Positions 33,571-44,349 of a stretch of DNA of 64,000 nucleotides are shown here, in pieces. The notes under the pieces were generated by a model. It did not search any database, was not told the DNA's origin, and saw only the letters and a program-made list of their open reading frames with translations. This stretch comes from Acanthococcus lagerstroemiae. Taxonomy: Eukaryota > Arthropoda > Insecta > Hemiptera > Eriococcidae. The DNA is taken from NCBI GenBank assembly GCA_031841125.1, contig CM063113.1, positions 42,438,197 through 42,502,196 on the forward strand, in the 5' to 3' direction. Numbering within the stretch: the first letter of the stretch is position 1; every line of letters begins with the position of its first letter. The translations under genes and the position numbers were made by a program.

Positions 33571-35295
33571 GATATCAATTGCGAAAGCGTCTCAGCTGTC
33601 TGAAAATCCTAACGGAAACAAACAAAAACAACCTATAAACATTAAATTTTATCTTCAGAGGACAGGTACGAAACGGGGAAATTCTTAAACGACATTTTGC
33701 ATTCATTTTTCATCGGTTACGGTGCCTCAAAATTTTCAAATGAATGAAGAAGAATGACATTATTTCCTAAATTTCGGTAATTAAAAACCATAATACCTAT
33801 AAGGTTTTGGTATTTTGCATATTATTCTATTTATCTAGTGAAATTTCATTCATTTCTTCAAATAATTTGTAATAATAAATTGGGAACATTCATTCTCATT
33901 CATTCGGAAACGTATGTGGCGCCTATGCTGATATCTTCAAGAATATACACACGATGAATTGCTAGTTAACTGAATGAAGTTTATGGCTTGATAAAAATTA
34001 TTGGGGTTGGTTGCCTCAGCACATATCCCGTCATTTTATTGCTGTAATTAATGCTCCGAAATACATTCTGAGATGCTTTTCCTATGACTGTGTTGAGCAG
34101 CGGCGTAGTGCCGAGGGGGCACGTGTCCCCCATATTTTTACATAGTCCTCGAATATCAGCGATTTAAAAAAAATACCTCAATTATCGACTTTTTCTTCCT
34201 TGAAAATCTTACTTTGCCCCCCCCCTCCCCTTTGGGAAGATCCTAGCTACGCCATTGGTGTTCGAGGGCGTTCCTACGCTGCTGTGTGCCTTATAGAGTT
34301 CATTTTAAACTTCACTAATAATAATTTCTGAACCACTTGAATGGTTGGAAACGCCGGGGTGTATATTTCTGAACACACCTCAGGTCTGTGCTATTTTTAA
34401 CATATCTTTTATTGGACAAAATGAAAGAAGGGAAAAAAACTGTTATTTTTGTACGAATTTTATCAAAAATAAATACATAGAACTAAATAAAAATAATGAT
34501 TTTCGATTCAAAATAGGTACACTGGACTTGGAAACTTCTGTTCTATTTTACCTGTTTCAAAATTGGTCATTTGATACACATGCATTTTCTGTTCTCTGTT
34601 TGAAATGAGTTTTGGCATCTATTTGCACATCTCTGTGATCTCGTCATGCGACAAAATTTCCAAAATTCAATAAAAATTTCATTTTGTTATGCGTGACAAC
34701 ACTGTTTTAAAACATCAAACTTTTCCGTTTGGTAGAGAAAAGTTCTTTTTCCGATTCGTGTCCTAAACTTCTTAGAAAAAAAAACAAGAAAAAAAAACTG
34801 ATATCTGAAATATTTAGGCCCTTTAAGTCACGATGAATCGCGCTCCTAAAAAAGTTATGTTTTTTGGAACCCTTGGTCTAAACAAGTGTTTTAAACATTA
34901 GTCTTAAACAAAAGTAAAACGTGAACTCTACTTAGCGCACTGCTACATAGTAGGCTAGTATTAGTAACCAGGCTTTATATGCTTTGTATGGGTAAAGACA
35001 GCCATAATTTACTTTCCAGTTCGATCCGTCAGAAAGGCTTATGGTCTAAACAGAAAAATCAAGAGAAAATCGGCTGAATCAGCGGTGTAAATACACCGCG
35101 TGACCAGAGTTCTTGTTTCATGGAACAAACTAGAAGGAAAATGGCGGCTGTCATTACCTGTTTTTGTATTTGGTCGCGTCACGGCAAAGGAGCAGCTAGT
35201 GTATTTCATCCCGTTTTGTGTACTTCCACTTTTGGCCACCATTTGTAAAGTAGATAGCGCGCTATGTATTTCATCCCGTTTCTGTCACGTTTCGG
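33571..35295. other. Intergenic, no gene seen
   Basis: AT-rich DNA. The segment 34100-34260 looks like a decayed DNA-transposon fragment (GCAGCGGCGTAGTG on the left, CTAGCTACGCCATTGG on the right); a similar GGCTACGCCACTG end occurs at 61265-61285. No splice-supported exon was found. Confidence 0.5.
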
Positions 35296-35460
35296 TAGAG
35301 CACTGTAAACATGGGTATAGTCATCCGCCATTTTGATTCACACTGCGCCCATCAATGCCAAATTGACTACACGGTACGCTCCGCACAGTCGGACTCGGCA
35401 TCCACGGGCACGCTGTGAATTAAAATAGCGGATGACTGTACTCATGTTTGTAGTGCCCTA
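35296..35460. mobile_element. MITE (family TARAGCAC), copy 2
   Basis: 165 bp with ends TAGAGCACTGTAAACATG and CATGTTTGTAGTGCCCTA, flanked by the direct repeat GTTTCGG (35289-35295 and 35461-35467). The centre (GCCCATCAATGCC ... GGCATCCACGGGC) matches copy 1 at 14810-14976. Confidence 0.85.
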
Positions 35461-35520
35461 GTTTCGGTAGCTTCTGCATTTGTCCACCAGATGTCAGCCA
35501 CTTTGCTGACGCGTCCCAAT

Positions 35521-37118
35521 CAGACATGGGCAAGTTCAAGTTCAGTTCATTTTGTTCAAGTTCAAGTTCACTTGAAAACTTGTTCAGTTCATTTTCGTTC
35601 CGTTTACATTTGATACTCGTTCAGTTCAGTTCAGTTCACTATAATTTAGTCGTTCAAGTTCAGTTTGTTTTTCGTTCATTTTCATTTTTCATTACCATTT
35701 ACCAGTTTGTTTGTGTATTGTAATTTTGAATGGTTTCAAATATAATATAATAACCAGGGATGGCAAACGAAACAAAACTAAATAACGAAACAACGAAATA
35801 ACGATTGATTTTTGTCTAAAATATTGAAACGAAATAACGAAACGAAAAAAAACACGTTTCGTTTGCCATCCCTAGTTTTCGGATTTGTGATTTTTAGGAT
35901 CGGCTACTAGTAGCCGAGCTTATTGCACCCACTTTCTAGGGTCGGGTACTAGTAGCCGAGCCTACTGTAATCGAAATTTCATTTCTTTTCCAGGGTGATT
36001 TGAGTTAGGGTGAGTTAAGTAAATAGCAGGGATGGCAAACAAACGAAACGAAATAACGAAATTACGAAATAACGATTGATTTTTGTCAAAAATATCGAAA
36101 CGAAATAACGAAACGAGAAAAAAAAAACGGTTTCGTTTGCCATCCCTGATAATAACATACTACAGAAGGGCATAGCCATAGGACACAGCGTTTCTCAACC
36201 TTTCAGCAGTATTCGCGGCCCAGTTTTCAATCATAATTTTCATCGCTCCCCCTGACCCCTGCTTACAATAAAATGTATAAGTAATTTTTTTTCCTCCTGG
36301 GGCCCGCCCCATAGGTTGAGAATCCATAGGAACATTATCAATATTTTTTGGAACATGTCTGTCTTTTCTTTATCAACAGTGAAAGGTTTTTCAATTTATT
36401 AATACTGTCAAATAAAACATTTGAATTGCAGTAACACTATGGCTGAAAATGTTGTACATCAAACATCAATCATCTGCGGCGGAATATGGATCATTTCATG
36501 GGCTGTTATTTCGCTTTCCGATATCAAAATGTGTACAACATGCGATGTAATCTTGAGCAAAAAATTAAAGCTCTAGAACAGGAGATTAAAGTGCTGAAAA
36601 TAAAAGCTCAAGGGAGAGTGAAATTTCAGAGCCCTACAGCTAGAAAGAAGTTGTTCATGGATGGTTCTAGTGGAGACGATAAGTCCAAGAGGGAGAAGAA
36701 AACAGAAGAAAAAGCAGGAAAATAATGAGATCCCACAACTGTTTTTGCCTTATATACTGAACTGTAAGCCGCATCGCAGTAAACTTCGAGCAAATTTTTG
36801 AGTCATAATTGTTGTAAGCTTACTTACTACAATAATTTGCATCAAAATAAAACATGCGACAACGAGCCGACGACAACTAATAAACATTTCTCACATAATG
36901 AAATGAACGACAAAGTGAACGACTATTTTCGTTCAAGTTCACCAAAAATAAAGTTCAGTTTAAGTTCACGTTCACATTTTATCGACTTTTCGGAGAAAAA
37001 GAAGGTATTATTTTTCATTCGTTCATTTTTGAACTTCGTTCACTGAACGAAAGTGAACTAAGTTCACGAACTGAACGAAAGTGAACTCGTTCAAAAGTGA
37101 ACTTGCCCATGTCTGGCT
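35521..37118. mobile_element. hAT-like element containing other insertions
   Basis: Ends CAGACATGGGCAAGTTCAAG and GAACTTGCCCATGTCTG; both ends continue into GTTCAGTTC/GAACTGAAC-rich subterminal repeats, which suits transposase binding. Flanks read GTCCCAAT and, one base after the right end, CTCCCAAT. Inside lie the MITE 35755-36148 and, near 36186-36330, a decayed fragment with CAGCGTTTCTCAACC and GGTTGAGAATCC edges. A short frame at 36486-36725 encodes a Lys/Glu-rich coiled-coil-like peptide and is not a recognisable transposase. Confidence 0.75.
35755..36148. mobile_element. hAT-type MITE (dimeric hairpin), copy B, perfect target duplication
   Basis: 394 bp flanked by exact ATAATAAC (35747-35754 and 36149-36156). 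Both hairpins are complete here: each opens CAGGGATGGCAAAC and closes GTTTGCCATCCCT. The linker again has the GGCTACTAGTAGCC palindrome. It is nested in the element 35521-37118, so it is the younger insertion. Confidence 0.93.
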
Positions 37119-37171
37119 CCCAATAGAGGAGTATGGAATAGAGCCAGTTTGAAAGCCGAATGACAGAACTT

Positions 37172-37245
37172 TCGCTTTTGGCCTCGGAATCAAAGTGGCT
37201 GACATCTAGCGGATGTTTTGTGAACCCTCATTGAGTGATCAAGCA
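37172..37245 (-). repeat. About 75-bp dispersed repeat, inverted copy of 43944-44015
   Basis: Read on the minus strand it gives TCAATGAGGGTTCACAAAAC, then ATCCGCTAGATGTCAGCC and ACTTTGATTCCGAG, as at 43944-44015 on the plus strand. The inner part (TCCRCYAGATGTCAGCCAC) also occurs at 13344-13367 (minus) and 35482-35505 (plus). Confidence 0.75.
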
Positions 37246-37339
37246 CAAAACACATGTGAAAATTAAAAATTAATGATAGAATAATGATAATAATAATAAA
37301 ATATTGCATAAATTGCCCGCAAGTTACCGATAAGTATAA

Positions 37340-39300
37340 AAAATTTGGTAAGTTATTGTGCGGGTTTGTAGGTTATGGTATCGCGAAACCAGGGCTATCC
37401 GGCCCAGTTGGGCCGCAGAGGAGGCAGTTCGGCCGGTGGTTAGCGGGACCCGGCGATTCCGGAGGGACCGCAACGCCTCGTAACTAGCCGAGGGGCGTGC
37501 CTCTTCGCGGTTCGACATATTTTTTGAGAATTCGGGCGGCCAAAATTGGTCAGTTCACGGCACGATAAGGGAGAACCAAAAAATTGAAAAACGCGGGTAT
37601 GCAAATAATTCTTGTATTGTAGGATTCTAATATTTACACGTATATACACAAACACCTATGACAAGGAAAGGCTGCCGGATTTTCAACCAGTAAGTAATTA
37701 GGTAAATGTACTTAGGGCGCGGCAAGTTCGAAAAACGACGACGCGAAGTAGAGTTGATTTTCGCAAAATAAGGTTTTCTCAGTTCGGCGGTAAGAAGGCG
37801 GCGCGGATGGTTCGCGAGACGAGATACAGGTCGTATCGATGACCGAGTGGCCTAACTCAAGTACTCTCGCAACGCTTGGCAGGATGTGAGGAGCTAGGAG
37901 GTGGAGTGGACGGGGAGGGAGCCAATGCCTAACTGCTCGTATTCCAACCCTTTGCTTCGTTCGGGTCCGCGAGGACGCGATCGCAGTATGGCTTGGAGTT
38001 GAATAGCAACCTAGCGAGTAGCCTCCAGGTACGTCAATTACCTCTGACGCGAGCGAAATCACAACCTAGCGAGTAACCTCCAGGGACGTGATTTATCTCT
38101 GACGCGAGTTAGATGGCAACCCGGCGAGTGGCCTCCAGGTACGCTATCTAGTCCGGTACGGACACTGACCACTCTGTTGGAAGTAAATGCAACCTAGAGT
38201 ACCCAGGCCGATTACGACGACGGTTTAGTGAAAAAAATTTTATCAATTTTCCACGTGATAAACACGTAAAACAGTTTTGTCAATGTTTTATCAACTTCTT
38301 CAGGCTGTTGATAAGTTTAGAGGAGTGACAAGGTAGAAGCAGGAACTGAATCGTGACGTAATACATGATTGTCGCGTATCTTTATCACGCTTATTGGTCG
38401 TCGTAATGGGCCAGTACGCTATTTATCTCAGCGCGAAGCGAATCAACTAGCGAGTAACTCAGGTACGTGATTAGCTCGGTCAAGCGATGACCTTTTACTC
38501 GTCGTGCGGCGAGGACGCGACGGTTACGAGCAACGACGTGTTAGATGGCAAACCGCGAGAGCTCAGGTACGCTATTAGCCGGTGCGGATGTGAGGCTCTA
38601 TTCGTCGTGTCGGTGAAGACGCGACCGTAGTGCTGACGCAAGTGAAGTCACAACCTAGCGAGTAAGCTCCAGGTACGTTACTTACCTTGGTCGTCGAGGA
38701 GGTGCCTAGTTAGATTTTTGGCGAAGGAAAGCGCGTAGTAGGCTAATAGAGGAAGCAGAACTTTTAGACTAGGAGGAGTAGGCGGCTTAGGCCGGAGAAC
38801 GTACGTTTCGTAGAGGAAGAAAAAATGGAGAGTTTAGGCTAGAAGGAGAGCTGGATTTAGGCTAATCGTTGCGAAGCGAGGCTTCTCCGAGTGGTTATTC
38901 CGATGAGAACGTCGCCGACAGAGTGTCTCGAAGTATGGTGAAAACAGAGAATTTATTAGGAATGGAAGCGACCTTTGGTGTCGCAGAATCTGGAGAAAAA
39001 GGGAACTAAAAACGCGGCTGCGGATGGTCGGCCCACGGTCGGCCGAGTTCGCCGATATCGAAGGAGGGAGAAAACATAAGTTGGAAGTGAATGAAAGGAT
39101 AACAGGGCTAATAGCCGGAGGAAAAAAGGAACCGAGTGTGCGATCAAATGCATCGTCGGTTGGTACAACCCGGTTTCGGGGGGAAGCGGTGGATGGGGAG
39201 AAAATGTAGTCGACACTGCCTCGTCAGGGTGTACTTAATACGGCCACGCGGTCACGTATGGAGCATGGAGGCGATCGGACTTGCAACCCCGAATAATTTT
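37340..39300. repeat. GC-rich block with stem-loop tandem repeats
   Basis: The base composition rises sharply against both sides. From about 37990 to 38690 a core CAACCTAGCGAGTAACCTCC then AGGTACG recurs, about 54-55 bp apart in the first three copies (38001, 38057, 38110) and more loosely near 38433, 38553 and 38647. It is bordered by short self-complementary arms that differ between copies. Accompanying phrases are CTGACGCGAG and CGAGGACGCGA. Open frames in 38950-39360 look accidental. No rRNA core, tRNA or transposon protein was recognised. Confidence 0.65.
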
Positions 39301-39372
39301 GGTACGATCAGCGCGTCGTCATTGCAACCTGAAATATGCCGAAATTTTCCCTATTAAACTGATAATATGTGA

Positions 39373-39618
39373 GCTGACAGGAAGAAAGGGACCTCAGTGC
39401 AAAAATGTAAATTTTACAGGAGAGCGGATAAACAAAATTGATACCGTTTTCACGTTACGGAGACATTCAACTTTGGAGACTTACAGCCGTTTGGAAACAT
39501 TTTTTAGAATTTTTTTTGACAACACCAGGCGAAAGAGCGGCCAAAAATTAGTCAGAAACCGTTGTTGTTATCACAAAAATGTTTTTTTTTGCCCTGAGGT
39601 CCCTTTCTTCCTGTCAGC
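39373..39618. mobile_element. MITE with 27-bp terminal inverted repeats
   Basis: Ends GCTGACAGGAAGAAAGGGAC and GTCCCTTTCTTCCTGTCAGC, the arms continuing through CCTCAG/CTGAGG, with the phrase AAAAATGT near both inner edges. 246 bp, non-coding. I could not find a target duplication. Confidence 0.7.
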
Positions 39619-40520
39619 CCACTTTATGGGTACCACTTCGAAAAGGAAATTGAAAGATGACAGATATACAAAAGAAGAAGGTCCCAAAGTAATCGTGCAA
39701 AATGTCTTTTTTCACAGGCGAACACTGAATACATTTGACAGGAGGCGTATAATTTTGCGGGAAAAAATTTTTGGTTTGTAAAAAAGTTGCAGTAGTTGTT
39801 GCAGTTTTATCTTCTTATTGGACAAAAATAGAGCAATATTGAAAAAAAAATTGGAAATATTCCGCAAAAATAGTAGCAATTGGCCAAATATTCTTGAACG
39901 TGCTCCAGAATAGCTGAAAATATGCCAAAACATGTTTTAATAATTTATACCCAAAATATACTCGATCAAGTGTGCCTCATTCCTCTCGAAATTGCATGAA
40001 CCACAAAAATAACATGGATATTCTCTTTACTCCATCGGAGTTAAGAATGCCAGTCAATCAAGATCCAGTAGGCGTTTCCATATACCGAGGGGAAAGGAAA
40101 TTATCAAATTATGTCGATTCACACTATGCAACGCAGTTCAGCAGATTAAAATGAAGTCTTTCAAATGAAATGAATTCCCAGTTCATTTTCTCAAGTGTGC
40201 TGATAACGATTGAAAATGAGTACTTATCTGGCAGAAGGAGCTCCAGCGCACATCAATTTTTTCACGGCAATTTTGTGTTCAAACATTCCAATGCTAAACA
40301 GTGTGAACGTCTCTTTGATGGACGGGACATTCCTAACTCGGATAGAGTATATATCTACTTCAACAGAAAAAAACATGTAAAAGCATATTTTTGGAATCCC
40401 TACACATCACTAAGCCGATCATCAACGTATTATCATCAGCAGGGCAAGGATTTATATGAAATCACTTATTTTTTTCTATCGGCCTAGAAGAGATATATCC
40501 AATACCCTTTTCCGTTTCAG
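39619..40520. other. Unrecognised sequence with short open frames
   Basis: Two modest plus-strand frames occur: the end of a frame closing at 39781, and 40170-40487 (105 codons; contains FDGRDIPNSDRVYIYFNRKK). Neither resembles a family I know, and splice signals do not join them into a gene. They could be remains of a transposon or viral-like insertion, or chance. Confidence 0.25.
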
Positions 40521-42560
40521 GTCTTTTTGAGTAAAATGAGCCCAACTTTATTTTGCATATTTTGCATATTTGGTCTATACAAGCATATTTTAGCCATTTT
40601 TCGCCCATATATAAACTATTTCAACATATTTACCTAATTTTTTTATTTCTACGCACATATTCCGCCGCTTTCACGTTTTTTCTTTAGCACGCGTTAAAAA
40701 AAAGTAAGGGGAAATAATAGAATTGTGGATTCCGTGTCCCTATGCTACACTAGCGCTCCGCACGTAATTTTTACAACTAATGTTTTTTCAGGCACGCGTT
40801 GATTCGTATCAATTTTCTTATCTAAAATAAGTTTCTTTAAAATTAGCATAAAACATTGTCCATTATGGAACATGTTTCTTCTGGGTCGAAAATGTCAGCC
40901 ATTGTGACGATTGTTTTCTAGTTACAAAATAAATTTATCAATACGTTGAACTGATTCACCTTAACTTGAAATGTAACTCTTTTCCCCACTTTCTGTCTCT
41001 TTCTCTCGTATGTTGTTCTTTAATAGACACACCACATCGAGCTCTTTAAAATGAGACCCATATTGTTTTCGCATATTTTGCACATATTTCAACAACAAAA
41101 AAAGCATAATATAACGCATTTTTCGAACCAAAATAAACAAAATTGACTTGCCTTGAAAAACTGAACGAAATACCTAAATCGATTCCTGTTCTAGGCCAAT
41201 ATTTCGAATGCTGTATCAAATTTTTGATTTGTTCTTTTTTAGGCCCCAAAATTTGAATTTTAAAACCTAAAATAGGCAAAATAGACTGGCAAATTGTTTT
41301 TGTGAGTTGCAAATTTCAAATATCTCAGTTTTTTCGATTCGGCCCCGATTGGAAAATGGGCACAATTGTCTTGCTTGAAATACTGAACGAAGCAACGAAA
41401 GTGCGGTTTATTGAGTCGCTGATTTCGAATATCGAATCAGATTTCAGATTTCGACTCCGATAAAGTTCCAAAATCCAATTTTCGGGCCCAAACGAGGCAA
41501 AGTTGAATTGGATTGAAAAACTAAACAAAGGATCTGAATTTTTTTCAGGCGGTGGTTGCTGGTTTTGAATATTGCATAAAATTTTTGGTTTGACCCTGAA
41601 CTAGAGCACAAAAATCCAATTTCCGGACCCAAAGTGAACAGAACTGGCTTATTAGAGAAACTGAACATAGAATCAAACGTCGAGTTTGTGGGGGTCATGT
41701 ATCAAAATAGAGGTTTTTTGGATCACTTACTTCGATAACTGAATTAAGACTTTTTATGCAGATCTGATATGGGCATCTATGTCAAAATTATACACTCTTT
41801 CAGAATGCCTGAAATCAGTTTGGCTCAAAAACTGGAATTAAGTATCAAAATACGGGTTTTTAGTATTGTTTATTTGGAATACGCAATTTAATTAGATTCT
41901 TCATGCAGTACTTCCTTGGGCCTCATATTCGATATTTTATTCAGCGAATGGTGAAACTGATTCCGTGTGGAAAAGGTAATAAAGAATCCAAATTAGATTT
42001 CTTCTTTAAAGAGTTGAAGTAGGGGACTAGTTTATTCCGAATATCACGTTATATTTTCCATAGGACCTGATGAAGACACCAAAATCAATATTTTACACTC
42101 TGATTGGGCGAAATCAGTTTTATTTGGAAAAATATCGAATTTGGATTTGTTGGGTATCTACCAAAATTCAAAATTTGACCAAGAACACTAACAAATTTTA
42201 CAGCGTAATTCGAAGGCTAAATCGAAACTCACTGGGAAAAAATAAAGTTTCTTGCCTCTCTCTACCATATTAATGGGCCCAATGCCAACTTCAAAGAGGC
42301 ACAGTTGAATAACTTCCACTCTCAAAACTCCGATAAATTTTTCATGCAGAGTCAATGTTGCCCAGTTTGAGTCCACAATTTCAATCCAAACTGGGATCGC
42401 ATCGAAAATCTGATTCAGTATTCGACATCAATGAGGCCAATGTACCTCATTTTCGATACTCCCGAGTAATTTTTCAAAGCCAGTCAATTTTCCCCATTTA
42501 GGACCCGAAATTTGGATTTATGAGCTCAATTTAGGGCCGAATTATACGTAGGATGTGATA
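40520..42560. repeat. Diverged repeats of about 140 bp and TTTTGCATATTT phrases
   Basis: From about 41140 to 41850 a unit recurs with TTGAAAAACTGAACG, AATATTGCATAAAATTTTTG and GGGCCCAAAATCCAATTT-like phrases. The marker CTGAACR sits near 41161, 41383, 41521 and 41661, spaced 222, 138 and 140 bp. Similar phrases continue to 42560 in weaker form and one related stretch appears near 51560. At 40534 and 41048, AAAATGAGCCC/AAAATGAGACC followed by GCATATTTTGCA repeats directly. No gene. Confidence 0.6.
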
Positions 42561-44349
42561 TTTGAACTTAAGCGATTTGTGGGAAGAAAAATAAAATAAT
42601 AATAGTAATAATTTGTACACTCAAAATAGAAAAATGACCTTATTAAATACGAACAAAATTAGAGACCATTTGCAATTTTTCTCTTCGTTTGTGTGCTCCT
42701 CTCTTTACACACTACTCATCATATTATACTTTCAAACACACTCACCACAAAAAGCTTAAATTTTTAAATGGATGGAGATAAATAAAGAGCAACGCAATAT
42801 TCGATTTTCTTCTTGCTTTGCCGGTTATACCTGCGCACTTAATTGTTTTACACGTAATATTCAATCATCGTCCTCAGTCAGTCAGACATAACTGACCAGC
42901 TAGAGTTGTGTTGGAAGTTTTTGCTGCCATCTGCCGGAAAAATGAATTTCAGTTTTATTTACACCGTGCTCTACAGCAGAAGCACATACTAAAGGGAAAA
43001 GAATTCTTCATAATTAGCAGAATTTCCAGAATTTGAAGAAAAAACTTCTTCAAAAATGATCTAAATTACCATTTTATGATAAAAATTATCAAAAATTACT
43101 TTAGATGACTTGAAATGGAAGAAAATGATTAAGTGTTTGTTTACCTGTACATTCAAGATTCCAAAGTTGCTGATACATCTGAACCCCCACCCAATTTTTC
43201 GGGCGAGAAAAAATTTCATCACTAGAAATTGTGACGTGCAGATACTTTTGTCTTGTGATGAAACGATTTCGCAATTGAGAAAAAAAAAAAAAAAAAAAGA
43301 AGTGGGGACCGACTTGTGAAATGGCTTGGATATTATTTAGAAAAAAAAAACCCAAAAAACTCAGCTTATTTTTTTCGAAAGCACTACCTTACTTATAAGC
43401 ATTCTGAGGTGACAAACAATAGAAAAAGTATGTAGTTTGCCGGAGACATTTGGACTCTGTTAAGCAACAAGCACCCAAGCGACAAAATCTTTTTTTTTAA
43501 AAAAATGTAACAGTAAAAACCAATGAATAAAGCCGGTTTACAAACATAGCGTTTACTGATAAGCTTTTCTGAACGCGGATACACATTTTTGTATCGGGAC
43601 CTAATTTTAAAAAATTCTAATTTTTACATTCTATAACGATACTAATTGGGATGTGGAACAGACTGTAGGAGCGCTAATGTGCACCTCCTAATAAAAAGTT
43701 GAGCGATCATGGAGGGAAATAACATTGCCGTAAATGGGAAATAAGGGTTTTTCAAAAAATCATTATAAAAAAAAAGAAATGACAGACACGCTTCAAATTT
43801 GTACTGCAGGGAGCTACATATTCGAACTTGCGATTAAAAATTTAAATGTCAGGTAACAAAATTAATAGGAAAGCGGTGAAGTAAGAATTAAGAAATGAAA
43901 GGTATGTACTTTATCAGATTCTAATTTACCGAATACTTAATTTTTTTCTCGATGATCACTCAGTGAGGGTACACAAAACATCCGCTAGATGTCAGCCACT
44001 TTGATTCCGAGTCCCAATAAAATAACACATTTTGTCAACAAATGTCGCTTGAGCGCTTTTCACTTCACAGTGTCCATTTGGTATTTGCATTGCAAATTTC
44101 AAGCTGCAACCTGCAGTACTGTAGCAATTTCAACAGGTCCCTTTTCTAGGACATTTATACAAAGGTGAAATGAACACAACTGTTCTCCTCTTCAGTTCAC
44201 TTCGAGAATCACTAAAATAAATTTAAAAAAGGCGCACCAACATGATACAGGCAAAGATAAAATTGGATCTTGATATGAAGTATAGGGTATATTTGAATAC
44301 AAAACTTAAGAATTACGATCAATAAATTTTCCAACTTATCATTATACAA
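42561..44349. other. Intergenic with dispersed repeats
   Basis: Contains an A-rich run at about 43281-43299, the dispersed repeat 43535-43655 (also at 15059-15232) and the 75-bp repeat 43944-44015 (also at 37172-37245). No gene was recognised. The 3' end of the ankyrin gene abuts the right edge, with AATAAA on the minus strand near 44350. Confidence 0.5.

Noticed and set aside
38000..38700. CRISPR-like array
   Set aside because: There is a conserved core with variable segments between, but the variable parts are complementary to each other around the core and the context is eukaryotic; it is a stem-loop tandem repeat.
37340..39300. Ribosomal RNA or rDNA spacer
   Set aside because: GC-rich, but I could not find any conserved 18S, 5.8S or 28S core sequence; kept only as an unknown GC-rich repeat block.
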